A DNA stretch of 64,000 bases from Pleurocapsa sp. PCC 7327 (GTDB lineage Bacteria; Cyanobacteriota; Cyanobacteriia; Cyanobacteriales; Microcystaceae): assembly GCF_000317025.1 (NCBI RefSeq), contig NC_019689.1, positions 2,085,501-2,149,500 of the forward strand, in the 5' to 3' direction. The notes under the pieces were generated by a model. It had not been told where the DNA came from. It searched no databases and was given only the letters and a program-made list of their open reading frames with translations. This document shows positions 35,868 through 44,877 of the stretch, one piece after another. The translations under genes were made by a program, and so were the position numbers. Positions within the stretch are counted from its first letter, which is position 1. Every line of letters starts with the position of its first letter.

Positions 35868-36803
35868 ATGGGAACGCCAAGCCAAGATCTTCCTTTCTCC
35901 GAACGAGTTATTCTCATCACTGGTGCATCGGCTGGAATCGGCGCAGCGCTAGCCGAGGCTTTAGCCAAGAACTTTTCTGGTATCCGTTTGGTGTTATCTG
36001 CTAGAAGACAAGACAAATTAGAGCAAGTCGCCACTCAATGCCGTCAAGCTGGTGCTAGCGTTCTCGTCGTACCTACGAATATGGCTGACGAAAACCAGAT
36101 AAAAGCCTTGGCGCAAAGTGCCTTACAAACGTTCTATCGCGTGGATGCTTTAGTCAATAATGCGGGTTACGGACAAATGGGTCCAATAGAATTAATTCCT
36201 CCGGAAGCCGCCAAACAGCAGTTTGCCGTCAATTTTCACGCTCCTTTACTCTTGACTCAAGCGTTAATTCCTGCGATGCGCGATCGCGGGGGAGGAAGAA
36301 TCGTCAATATTAGCTCGCTGGGCGGACGGATGGCATTTCCGGCAGGCGGATTGTATAGCTGTTCTAAATTTGCCCTCGAAGCCCTCAGCGATGTTTTGCG
36401 GATGGAATTAAAGGCATTTAACATTCAAGTCAGCGTGGTAGAACCCGGTCCGGTAGTGACGGAATTTTTTCGCGTTGCTTGGGAGGAGATTCAACACACC
36501 GTACCAGAACCCACACAAACGATTTATCATCCGGCTTTTGAAAAAATAGAGGCGATCGATAAACAATTGCAACTCCTCGGTTGGACTTCCGAACGAGTCG
36601 CCAAAGTTATTATCAAAGCACTCACTGCAAGACATCCTCGTCCCCGGTATATAGCTGCTACAGGCGGCAGTATTTTTGTCCCCTTGATGACGAAAGTTAT
36701 GCCTACCCGGTTTACCGATGCCTTCTGGAAGCATTTTTATGGAATCGATCGCGTCGAACGAGAATGGAGAGAAAAGGTCGGGATTGCTGGCAAGCAGCTT
36801 TAA
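35868..36803 (+). CDS. SDR-family oxidoreductase
   Basis: A 311-residue short-chain dehydrogenase/reductase. The nucleotide loop is TGASAGIGAALAEAL near residue 17, NNAGYGQMG near 98, and the catalytic Ser and YSCSK are near 145-165. Arg/Ser after the first strand (LSARRQDKL) suggests NADPH preference. The C-terminal half extends ~50 residues past the core and includes FYGIDRVEREW. The substrate cannot be told. The ATG at 35868 is followed by the polar MGTPSQDLPFSERV. Confidence 0.88.
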   Translation: MGTPSQDLPFSERVILITGASAGIGAALAEALAKNFSGIRLVLSARRQDKLEQVATQCRQAGASVLVVPTNMADENQIKALAQSALQTFYRVDALVNNAGYGQMGPIELIPPEAAKQQFAVNFHAPLLLTQALIPAMRDRGGGRIVNISSLGGRMAFPAGGLYSCSKFALEALSDVLRMELKAFNIQVSVVEPGPVVTEFFRVAWEEIQHTVPEPTQTIYHPAFEKIEAIDKQLQLLGWTSERVAKVIIKALTARHPRPRYIAATGGSIFVPLMTKVMPTRFTDAFWKHFYGIDRVEREWREKVGIAGKQL

Positions 36804-36875
36804 CGAAGCCACTATAATACAGTTGGCTTCACGAAAAGCTTGGTCGCCTCCGCCGGGTTTGAGCGGGCAAAACTA

Positions 36876-38171
36876 TTAAATACCCAATCGCTGATAGATT
36901 TCGTCTAGGTTTTTCAAATGTTGTTGCGGATCGAAGCAGGATTCAATTTCTTGAGGGGATAACAGTTGCGTTACGCGAGGATCTTTGCTAATTAAGTCGT
37001 GGAAATTTCCCTCTGGGGTATTCCACGCTTGATGAGCGCAGGATTGGACGACCGTGTAAGCTTCTTCCCGACTCATTCCTTTTGCAACTAGGGCAAGTAA
37101 TACTCGCTGACTGAAAATCACCCCGCCGTAAACGTTCATATTCCGCTTCATGTTCTCCGGATACACTAACAGATGCTTGACTAGGTCGGTTATCTCTTTA
37201 ATCATGAAATGGATCAGAATGCAGGTATCGGGAAGCATGACCCGTTCTACAGAACTGTGGGAAATATCCCGTTCGTGCCAGAGAGCAACGTTTTCTAATG
37301 CGGCGACGACATGACCTCGGATAATTCTCGCCATCCCCGTCAAGCGTTCGGAACGAATGGGATTGCGTTTGTGGGGCATAGCAGAAGACCCTTTCTGTCC
37401 TTTTGAGAAAAACTCCTCGACTTCTAGGACATCGGTGCGTTGCAAGTTGCGAATCTCTACGGCAAAGCGTTCGATCGAGGCAGCTAACAGGGCGAGTTGT
37501 TGAACGAATTCCGCATGGCGATCGCGGGAAATGACTTGAGTAGAAACCGTATCGGGATCGAGTCCCAGTTTTTGACAAGCGATCGCTTCGACTCTGGGGT
37601 CGATATTAGCATAGGTTCCCATCGCACCGGAAATCTTGCCCACAGCAATATTCTCGCGCAGACGAACCAGGCGATCGCGATTTCTGAGAACTTCAGCCAA
37701 CCATCCCGCCAATTTAAAGCCAAAGGTTATCGGTTCGGCGTGAATGCCATGCGATCGCCCTACCATGACTGTATTGCGATGTTGTTGCGCTTGGTAGCGA
37801 ATCGCTTGGATTAACTCTTCGAGGCATTCTAAAATTAGGTTCAGGCTGGCTACCAGTTGCAATGCCAAAGCCGTATCGAGGACATCCGAACTGGTCAATC
37901 CTAAATGAATATATCTGCCAGCATCGCCAACGTACTCGTTGACGTTGGTAAGGAAAGCAATTACGTCATGGCGAACTTCTGCCTCGATCTCTAATACTCG
38001 CTTGGGATCGAAATTTGCTTTTGCCTTAATTTCTTCAACCGCTTCCGCTGGTATGTAGCCCAATTCTGCCTGTGCTTCGCAGACTGCGATTTCGACTTGC
38101 AGCCAGGTTTTTAATTTATATGTCTCTGTCCAGATTTCGCCCATTTCGGGCAAAGTATAGCGCTCGATCAC
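36876..38171 (-). CDS. purB: Adenylosuccinate lyase
   Basis: A 431-residue fumarase-fold enzyme that makes fumarate from SAICAR and from adenylosuccinate in purine synthesis. The fumarate-lyase signature GSSAMPHKRNP and the catalytic-loop histidines in GRSHGIHAEPITFG are present. I set the start at the GTG at 38171, giving MIERYTLPEMGEIW, the normal start and length of the family. A TTG 12 bp further upstream (38183) would add four residues. It is convergent with the SDR gene. Confidence 0.95.
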   Translation of the reverse strand: MIERYTLPEMGEIWTETYKLKTWLQVEIAVCEAQAELGYIPAEAVEEIKAKANFDPKRVLEIEAEVRHDVIAFLTNVNEYVGDAGRYIHLGLTSSDVLDTALALQLVASLNLILECLEELIQAIRYQAQQHRNTVMVGRSHGIHAEPITFGFKLAGWLAEVLRNRDRLVRLRENIAVGKISGAMGTYANIDPRVEAIACQKLGLDPDTVSTQVISRDRHAEFVQQLALLAASIERFAVEIRNLQRTDVLEVEEFFSKGQKGSSAMPHKRNPIRSERLTGMARIIRGHVVAALENVALWHERDISHSSVERVMLPDTCILIHFMIKEITDLVKHLLVYPENMKRNMNVYGGVIFSQRVLLALVAKGMSREEAYTVVQSCAHQAWNTPEGNFHDLISKDPRVTQLLSPQEIESCFDPQQHLKNLDEIYQRLGI

Positions 38172-38259
38172 GGCACCGTCCAATACAACCGTCTTATTGT
38201 ACAGAATTCTGCATCCCGAAAGCGGATTTTTATAAAAGTTTTTACGACGATATCAGCGA

Positions 38260-39501
38260 CTACAAATTATCAAGGTTTTGAGCAGATCCGCACTGTTTGC
38301 AATATGGCAAATGTTTGTAAGTTAGATTATTGCAGTGTTGACATTCAATATATTGGTAATAACCGCAGTGCGGACAGTAGCTATCGTGGGGCCGAATTTT
38401 CTTGGCACACTTGATACAGCGAGATTTTTGAACTCTACTAGCTGCCTGGGATTTAGTATTAAAGACAATTTTTTGAAAAAACTTGATAATTCCAAAACCG
38501 ATCGGTGGAATCAGCAAAATATAAACATAACTGAGCAAGAAAAGCAAACCGCCAAAAAGAGTGCGAATAATATCAAAAATGAATCGAAATATCGCACCGA
38601 TTTGAAGAAATTCAAAGATTTTAAGAATCAGCGGGATAAAAAAGATGACCAGCAAATGCCAGCTCATTAGCGAGATGAGTCCATATCCTTTTCGCTGACC
38701 AAAGTTGTGAACTGACAAGGCGATGAGAATCAGCGGCACGAGAAAGAGGGACTGAAAAGCCAGTTGGATACTTGGATACCAAAATGATGCCTGCTGATAG
38801 CCCCCTTCAACTTCTCTAAATTTCTCGCCATCCTTAAGAAAGGCTATAAAACTAACGCTTTCTGGTTTGGTAACCAGTTTATTTTTAAGATTAGATATGT
38901 CTTTTTTCAGTGTAGAAATTTGGCGGTTATTTCGCTCTAATTCCTGTTTGGCTTTTTCAGCAGCAATGAGATTAATCGATCGCTCGCGAGGTTGACCCGC
39001 AATTTTTTCTAAGAGCGTTGAGTCATATTGAGCGCGAATATTGCGATTATTTTGTTCAATCGTGCTGATTTCTGATTGTTTGCGATCGATGGTTTTTATG
39101 ATTTGTTGATTTTCAGAATTGTTAATTTTATCTTTGTAGTCGCCATACCTTAAACAGGTTTTAGAAACCCTACCTAAATGTCCTTCTTCAGCTTTTTGAT
39201 AGGTTTGCTGAAAACTGAAGCGATCGCTCGTGTCGTATGAAAATGCCAGCCTGACAATCCTATAATCTTTATCGTTAGTAGTGTCTTTTCGATAATTTTC
39301 CCACTCAAAATAACAAGGATAAGCCTGGGAAGGGCTAATATACCATTGGCTAATATCATCCAATCCTGCAAAAACATTAATAGCAATAAAAATATCAATT
39401 AAAATAATGACGATTAAACTGACTTTATTAAGAGGTTCGTTGTTGATTGTCCTTGACTTACTAAAAAACTGGCTTAAAAGATGGCGGATTTGGGCAAGCA
39501 T
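38260..39501 (-). CDS. Multi-pass membrane protein with coiled coil and C-terminal double zinc ribbon
   Basis: A 413-residue protein. An N-terminal helix (VSLIVIILIDIFIAINVFAGL) precedes an extracytoplasmic or cytosolic domain with a coiled coil (QIIKTIDRKQSEISTIEQNN, KAKQELERNNRQIS). Three to four helices follow (FLVPLILIALSVHNF, WHLLVIFFIPLILKIFEFL, LLFLLSYVYILLIPPIGFG). The C-terminus has two CxxC pairs spaced as a double zinc ribbon: CIKCAKKIRPHDSYCPHC, then CQHCNNLTYKHLPYCKQC. I do not recognise the family. Such ribbons often bind nucleic acid or a partner protein. Confidence 0.75.
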   Translation of the reverse strand: MLAQIRHLLSQFFSKSRTINNEPLNKVSLIVIILIDIFIAINVFAGLDDISQWYISPSQAYPCYFEWENYRKDTTNDKDYRIVRLAFSYDTSDRFSFQQTYQKAEEGHLGRVSKTCLRYGDYKDKINNSENQQIIKTIDRKQSEISTIEQNNRNIRAQYDSTLLEKIAGQPRERSINLIAAEKAKQELERNNRQISTLKKDISNLKNKLVTKPESVSFIAFLKDGEKFREVEGGYQQASFWYPSIQLAFQSLFLVPLILIALSVHNFGQRKGYGLISLMSWHLLVIFFIPLILKIFEFLQIGAIFRFIFDIIRTLFGGLLFLLSYVYILLIPPIGFGIIKFFQKIVFNTKSQAASRVQKSRCIKCAKKIRPHDSYCPHCGYYQYIECQHCNNLTYKHLPYCKQCGSAQNLDNL

Positions 39502-39755
39502 ATTGTCTTTTTAATTCCTAATTTTTAGGGTAAATAGATCGGGGCGATCGCTTTCGTTGACGATGGATGAAAAGAATGGGAACTCTGTCGCTAGTTAGCT
39601 TTCTGGCTGAGGCTCGTTGGCATTAGAAATTGGGTTTGCGATCGCCCTGCAACGAACGAGGGCAGATCCCAAAAATCTACCATAAGTTATACAATCCAAG
39701 ATTTAAGATGAGGTAGTTTATCTTAGAATCGCACGCCGATTAACCCGATTGTTCT

Positions 39756-40268
39756 ATGTCTTGCGCGATCTCTCAAAAACAGATTCGAGACGCAACTGAA
39801 GCCGACTTACCCGCTATCGTCGAGATTTACAATGCCAGCATTCCCTCTCGCATGGCAACAGCAGATCTAGAACCTGTATCCGTTGAAAGTCGTAAGCGCT
39901 GGTTTGACGAACATTCTCCTACCAGCCGACCGCTCTGGGTGATGGAAAATAATAATACAATCGTGGGATGGTTGAGTTTTCAATCTTTTTATGGTCGTCC
40001 TGCCTATCATAAAACCGCAGAAGTCAGTCTCTACATTTCTGTGCTTCACCGCCGCCAAGGGATCGGAGAACAACTTCTGCAACAGGCAATCCAAAAAAGT
40101 CCCGAACTAGGACTCGATACTCTGGTCGGTTTTATTTTTGCCCACAATCGACCGAGCTTGCAACTGTTCGCCAAATATCATTTTCAGCAGTGGGGATATT
40201 TGCCAAAAGTGGCGGAATTAGATGGGATAAAGCGAGGTTTGGTTATTGTTGGCAAGAAAGTTGGTTGA
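39756..40268 (+). CDS. GNAT N-acetyltransferase (phosphinothricin acetyltransferase-like)
   Basis: A 170-residue GNAT. IRDATEADLPAIVEIYN is the first strand and helix, VSLYISVLHRRQGIGEQLL includes the acetyl-CoA loop RRQGIG, and LDTLVGFIFAHNRPSLQLF is the family's late motif. It looks most like Bar/Pat phosphinothricin acetyltransferases and related methionine-derivative N-acetyltransferases (MnaT, YncA). The physiological substrate is not given by sequence. The ATG at 39756 is preferred. Confidence 0.85.
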   Translation: MSCAISQKQIRDATEADLPAIVEIYNASIPSRMATADLEPVSVESRKRWFDEHSPTSRPLWVMENNNTIVGWLSFQSFYGRPAYHKTAEVSLYISVLHRRQGIGEQLLQQAIQKSPELGLDTLVGFIFAHNRPSLQLFAKYHFQQWGYLPKVAELDGIKRGLVIVGKKVG

Positions 40269-40290
40269 AATTTAGACTTGCATTATTCTC

Positions 40291-40434
40291 TCTCAACAAC
40301 CGCTCTTGTCATTAATTTCCTGGGCGATCAAAAAAGTCTTCTAAAGAAGACTCAATAGAATTTCAGTCGATTTGAATCGAGTTGAGCCTTGAGCCTAGAA
40401 CTTTAGTTCTAGGCGTTGATGCCAAAAGTGCAAG
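40291..40434 (+). repeat. Dispersed triple-palindrome element, copy 2
   Basis: The most regular A-type copy. Stem 1 is AGTCTTCTAAAGAAGACT (40335-40352), stem 2 TCGATTTGAATCGA (40367-40380) and stem 3 GCCTAGAACTTTAGTTCTAG (to 40414, with GC). They are 14 and 12 nt apart. The B-type copy at 51767-51878 has the same order and nearly the same gaps but different arm sequences. No ORF is present. Confidence 0.8.
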
Positions 40435-40496
40435 TCTCAGCCATTTTTTTCTTTAAACCTTATTAAAGCTTGTTTTTTGGTTAAAAGAAATGACTA

Positions 40497-40970
40497 CTAA
40501 GCACTACCTCCTTGCACGACCAAAACCGAACAACTGGCGTGGTGAATGACGTAATTGCTGACGCTTCCTAAAAACATTTCTGCTAAACCCCGCCTGCCGC
40601 GACGACCGAGAACAATTAAATCTGCGCCCCAATTACTAGCCATCTCACAAATCCAGGGTCCCGCATCGCCAACCTTGTAATCCAATTCTGTCGAGACTTC
40701 CCGTTCGATCGCTTTCTGAGAGCATTTCCTCAGCCACTGCTGGACTTGCTGGGTTTCTTCTTCTAGCCGTTGGTGGATAGCTTGAGCAAAATTAATTAGT
40801 TCTTCGCCATAGAGATTGGCATAAGGGGTCATTGCCGGAGTTTCGATCGGCAAACAATGAAACACCATCAAAGCAGCACCGAACTCTTTAGCGATTTCTA
40901 GGGCGCTGTCAAAGACAATTTCACTTTGCGACGAGCGATCGAGCGCTACTAAAATTTTTTGATATCCCAT
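40497..40970 (-). CDS. Universal stress protein, UspA family
   Basis: A 157-residue ATP-binding Usp. It starts KILVALDRSSQSEIVFDSAL. The nucleotide loop is LIVLGRRGRRGLAEMFLGS, matching G-x2-G-x9-G-[ST], and it ends with HHASCSVLVVQGG. No membrane or extra domain is present. It is divergent from sat: only 113 bp separate the start at 40970 from the chosen sat ATG at 41084. The role is likely a stress or redox-signal response. Confidence 0.9.
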   Translation of the reverse strand: MGYQKILVALDRSSQSEIVFDSALEIAKEFGAALMVFHCLPIETPAMTPYANLYGEELINFAQAIHQRLEEETQQVQQWLRKCSQKAIEREVSTELDYKVGDAGPWICEMASNWGADLIVLGRRGRRGLAEMFLGSVSNYVIHHASCSVLVVQGGSA

Positions 40971-41083
40971 AATTGGCGGGCAGCAATGGAGCGTTGCCGG
41001 TAAAAAAAATCCCCATCGCCAGTACCCTATTAAATAGATATCAGACCTTGGTAGGATCGATCCCGACGGTTAGAAAAATTAAT

Positions 41084-42262
41084 ATGACTACACATACGGA
41101 TGGAATTGCGCCTCATGGCGGTCAACTGATTAATCGCGTAGCCACTCCTGCGGAACGCGAAGAATTTTTAGCTCAAGCAGAGTATTTGCCCCGCGTCCGA
41201 CTCGACGAACGGGCGACTTCCGACCTGATCGCGATCGCCATCGGTGGATTTAGTCCCCTCAAGGGTTTCATGGAACAGGCAGACTACGAGAAGGTCGTAG
41301 ACGATATGCACATGGTCAACGGTCTTGCCTGGTCGATTCCCGTTACCCTGCCAGTGAGCGAGGAAGTCGCCGAACCCCTCAAAGAAGGCAACTGGGTACG
41401 ACTCGACGACTCCGACGGCAAATTTATCGGCGTATTGGAACTAACGCAGAAATACCGCTACAACAAAGCCCACGAAGCGATTAACGTCTATCGCACTGAC
41501 GACGTCAACCATCCCGGCGTTCGCGTTCTCTACGAACAGGGAGCGATTAATTTAGCCGGTCCCGTCTGGTTGCTTCAGCGCGATCCCCACCCACTCTTTC
41601 CCAAGTATCAAATCGATCCGGCCGAATCGCGAAAACTCTTCAAAGAGAAAGGCTGGCAAACGATCGTCGGCTTCCAAACTCGCAATCCCATCCACCGCGC
41701 CCACGAATATATCCAAAAATGCGCCCTAGAAGTTGTAGACGGCCTCTTTCTCCATCCCCTCGTCGGCGCGACGAAAAGCGACGACATTCCTGCTGACGTG
41801 CGGATGCGCTGTTACGAAATTATGCTGGAGAAATATTTTCCGAAAGAGCGGGTGATTTTAGCTATCAATCCCTGTTCGATGCGCTATGCGGGTCCCAGAG
41901 AAGCCATTTTCCACGCTATCCTTCGCAAAAACTATGGCTGCACCCACTTTATCGTCGGTCGCGACCATGCTGGCGTGGGCGATTACTACGGCACCTACGA
42001 CGGACAAAAAATCTTCGACGAATTCGATCCGCAAGAATTAGGGATCGTGCCGATGAAGTTCGAGCACGCTTTCTACTGTACTCGCACCCAACAAATGGCG
42101 ACCAGCAAAACCAGTCCGAGTACGAAAGAAGAACGCATTCACCTTTCAGGAACCAAAGTCAGAGAAATGTTGCGGCGAGGCGAACTCCCTCCGCCTGAAT
42201 TTTCTCGTCCGGAGGTGGCAGCCGAATTAGCCAAAGCCATGATGCAAGCCAACGGAAATTAA
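41084..42262 (+). CDS. sat: Sulfate adenylyltransferase (ATP sulfurylase)
   Basis: A 392-residue ATP sulfurylase, making adenosine-5'-phosphosulfate from ATP and sulfate in assimilation. [15 protein letters not shown] carries the HxxH ATP site, and [17 protein letters not shown] and ISGTKVRE-like [20 protein letters not shown] match the family. I moved the start to the ATG at 41084 because the longer frame, from 40973, would add 37 unlike residues overlapping the divergent Usp promoter. No cysC or cysH is adjacent. Confidence 0.95.
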   Translation: MTTHTDGIAPHGGQLINRVATPAEREEFLAQAEYLPRVRLDERATSDLIAIAIGGFSPLKGFMEQADYEKVVDDMHMVNGLAWSIPVTLPVSEEVAEPLKEGNWVRLDDSDGKFIGVLELTQKYRYNKAHEAINVYRTDDVNHPGVRVLYEQGAINLAGPVWLLQRDPHPLFPKYQIDPAESRKLFKEKGWQTIVGFQTRNPIHRAHEYIQKCALEVVDGLFLHPLVGATKSDDIPADVRMRCYEIMLEKYFPKERVILAINPCSMRYAGPREAIFHAILRKNYGCTHFIVGRDHAGVGDYYGTYDGQKIFDEFDPQELGIVPMKFEHAFYCTRTQQMATSKTSPSTKEERIHLSGTKVREMLRRGELPPPEFSRPEVAAELAKAMMQANGN

Positions 42263-42435
42263 TCGTTGTTAGCGCCTTTGCGTTAGAGTAGAGACGTGCC
42301 CGATCGCGTCTCTATCGCATCCATTGCTTTTTAAATGAGTCAGCTAAAACGAAAGGATAAGAGACGATTGAGCCTGCTAGCGTTTGTCCTCCCAAACTGG
42401 CTCCCCGCCTTCATCCTTACAGGGGAGGGTCTTTA

Positions 42436-44712
42436 ATGGGATTGAATCGGCGGACTTTTTTGCAAAAGGCTGGGTTGGGGTTGCTGGCCCTAGGAGCCAG
42501 TCATAGCCGACTGCCATTGGGAATCAACCGATACTATCAAACTCTGGCAGCGCCAACGCCTCGCAAATTAGCCCTGTTGGTAGGGATTAACGAGTATCCC
42601 GACAGCACCAGTTTAAAAGGCTGCCTGACGGATGTAGAACTACAGCAAGAATTGCTCGTTCATCGCTTTGGCTTTAAGTCGCAAGACATTCTCACGCTGA
42701 CGGGGCAGCAAGCCGGGCGAGAAGCCATAGAAAGCGCTTTTCTCGAACATCTCATCGAACAGGCAACGCCAGGAGATGTGGTCGTCTTTCACTTTAGCGG
42801 TTACGGCAGACAGGTAAAAGTTCCTGAGACGGTTGATAAATCTTATCGACTCGTCAATAGCTTGATGCCTAGCGATAGCATTCTAACTACCAAAGGCACG
42901 CCTGCAACTAACGATTTGCTCGAAGAAACGCTGCTTTTGCTGGGGCGATCGCTAGCCACCAATAAAGTCACTTTCGTTTTAGATACCAGCTATTGCAGTA
43001 CGGGTCGCCTGCTTCAGGGAAACTTGCGGGTGCGTTCTTTTCCTACCCTGGCAGAAAACCCCAATCCAGAGGAATTGGCAACTCAAGAACAACTGCAACG
43101 TCGGTTGAATGCTGCCTTGCCAACCTGGAAATCTACTGGAACGAGCAGCTCCGGTACGATCCTCTCAGCCGCCGGAAGGGAGAGAGTGGCAACGGAAATC
43201 GCGATCGATGGGTTGAATGCGGGCTTATTTACCCATACCCTGACCCAGTATCTCTGGCAAGTTGCCCCAGCTAGTAGAATTCTCGTCGCCATGACGAGAA
43301 CTGCCGAGCAAATGGCAGTGGCGATCGGCATGTGTCAGGAACCCCAGCAAATTAGCGGCGATAAGCAACCTTTGTTGACTTATTATTTAATGCCTGAAAA
43401 TCCTATCGGTGCAGAAGGAGTCATCACTCGTTTAGAAGACGATCGTGCTGTTGAGATTCTACTCGCCGGACTTCCTGCTTACGTTCTCGCCCATTACGGA
43501 CTTAATTCCTGTTTGATGGTTGTCCCATCGCCCGACTCGAAAGAAGTCGTAGTGCAAATTCGCTCGCGGGAGGGCTTGAAGGCAAAAGCAAGGCTGCTAG
43601 AAGCTCCAGACGAGCGACCTATGCCGCTAAAAGTAGGGCAGCTTCTCCAAGAATCGATTCGCATCCTGCCGCGCCATTTAAGCCTGACAGTGGCACTCGA
43701 TCCCAGTTTGGAGCGGATCGAACGAGTGGATGCTACCAGTGCATTGGCGAGCGTTGCCGCAGTTGCTGGGGCGATCGCGGCGGGAGAACAAGCAGCAGAT
43801 TGCGTGTTGAGTAAGGTTCGAGCTGCAGATTCTTCGGGCACAACCCTAGCCTCTACTCAAGACAATCTCGGCGTTGCCCTGGGGTGGGAAGGGTACGGAT
43901 TATTGTCTGCCGGAGGAGTTGCTCTGGCAAACGCTAAAGGTTCGGGCAGCGAAGCGGTCAAATCGGCGATCGCACGATTGGAACCCCAATTCAAACAACT
44001 GCTGGCAGCCAAGTGGTGGCGGCTAACGGCAAACGAAGGCTCGTCGAACCTCGCAGTTAGCGCGACGCTGGAGATCGCGGGGAAACCCCCTCAATCCCTC
44101 ATTCGGCGAGATACTCGCAGGCAAGCGTTTGGGGCGGATAACTCGTCTTTACCAGCAAATACCACCGCAACGGGCGAAACCGCTGTCTTGCCGCGCCTGC
44201 CGATTGGCACTCAGATCCAGTATCGACTGGAAAATTTGAGCGATCGCCCGATTTATTTCCTGCTGCTGGGCATTGATTCTGGGGGAAGGGCAATTGCCCT
44301 ACACGCTCCCCGACTGGCGCGAGAATCCGCCCCGGCGGAGGCGAGTTCTCAATTGAAGGAGCGATGCCTTCTTCCAGGCGAGCAACTCGTCGTTCCCAAT
44401 CCTACTGCCTCGGTTAACTGGCTCGCATCGGCTCCGGCAGGATTGGCAGAAATGCACGTCGTTTGCGCCCATGCCCCATTTGCCAAGACCGTTGAAGCGC
44501 TAAGCTCTAAAGAATATCTTAAAGGCGATCGCGAACAAATCTTCAAAGTACCCAATCCGCTAGAAGTCGCTCTGGCATTGCTACAAGACTTGCATGACGC
44601 TAGTGCCGTCAAAAGCGAAATTATTGGCTCTCTAACCGATGTCTATGCTTTGGATACCAAGGCTTGGGCTACATTAAGCTTTGTTTATCAAGTCGTCTCG
44701 TCAAGTCAGTAG
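42436..44712 (+). CDS. Tat-exported orthocaspase homologue with substituted catalytic pair (YS type)
   Basis: A 758-residue caspase-fold (peptidase C14) protein. The N-terminus NRRTFLQKAGLGLLALGA is a twin-arginine signal. The p20-like domain starts at KLALLVGINEYPDS near residue 44. The active-site His position reads HFSGYGRQ, with Tyr123 where SGHG is canonical. The Cys position reads LDTSYCSTG, with Ser185 where D-[SC]-C-H-S-G is canonical. That is the YS pattern reported for pseudo-orthocaspases in cyanobacteria, so it is probably not a protease; Cys187 is close but not in register. A ~400-residue C-terminal region follows, including a DUF-like beta-rich module. The start ATG at 42436 follows GGGAGGG. 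Confidence 0.85.
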   Translation: MGLNRRTFLQKAGLGLLALGASHSRLPLGINRYYQTLAAPTPRKLALLVGINEYPDSTSLKGCLTDVELQQELLVHRFGFKSQDILTLTGQQAGREAIESAFLEHLIEQATPGDVVVFHFSGYGRQVKVPETVDKSYRLVNSLMPSDSILTTKGTPATNDLLEETLLLLGRSLATNKVTFVLDTSYCSTGRLLQGNLRVRSFPTLAENPNPEELATQEQLQRRLNAALPTWKSTGTSSSGTILSAAGRERVATEIAIDGLNAGLFTHTLTQYLWQVAPASRILVAMTRTAEQMAVAIGMCQEPQQISGDKQPLLTYYLMPENPIGAEGVITRLEDDRAVEILLAGLPAYVLAHYGLNSCLMVVPSPDSKEVVVQIRSREGLKAKARLLEAPDERPMPLKVGQLLQESIRILPRHLSLTVALDPSLERIERVDATSALASVAAVAGAIAAGEQAADCVLSKVRAADSSGTTLASTQDNLGVALGWEGYGLLSAGGVALANAKGSGSEAVKSAIARLEPQFKQLLAAKWWRLTANEGSSNLAVSATLEIAGKPPQSLIRRDTRRQAFGADNSSLPANTTATGETAVLPRLPIGTQIQYRLENLSDRPIYFLLLGIDSGGRAIALHAPRLARESAPAEASSQLKERCLLPGEQLVVPNPTASVNWLASAPAGLAEMHVVCAHAPFAKTVEALSSKEYLKGDREQIFKVPNPLEVALALLQDLHDASAVKSEIIGSLTDVYALDTKAWATLSFVYQVVSSSQ

Positions 44713-44877
44713 TATATTTAACTAGAAAGTAAAGTTAAGAACGGGTAACTGAATTGGGAGTTGACATTCTCCCGAAACGTCTCTACGAACCCCGAACTCA
44801 CGTTAAAGTAGGATTGGAATCTTGCCAGTCGATCGCACCATAGCGCCAGATCTTTCCAAACAACTCAATCGAGCAAT

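Noticed and set aside
35636-36034. 132-codon minus-strand frame over the SDR start
   Set aside because: It is antisense to the first part of a strongly supported SDR gene and shows no family features.
36408-36812. 134-codon minus-strand frame
   Set aside because: A shadow of the SDR gene on the opposite strand; no motif.
42289-42314. Possible terminator after sat (TAGAGACG ... CGTCTCTA)
   Set aside because: An 8-bp stem with a 10-nt loop but no T-run close behind; only weak evidence.
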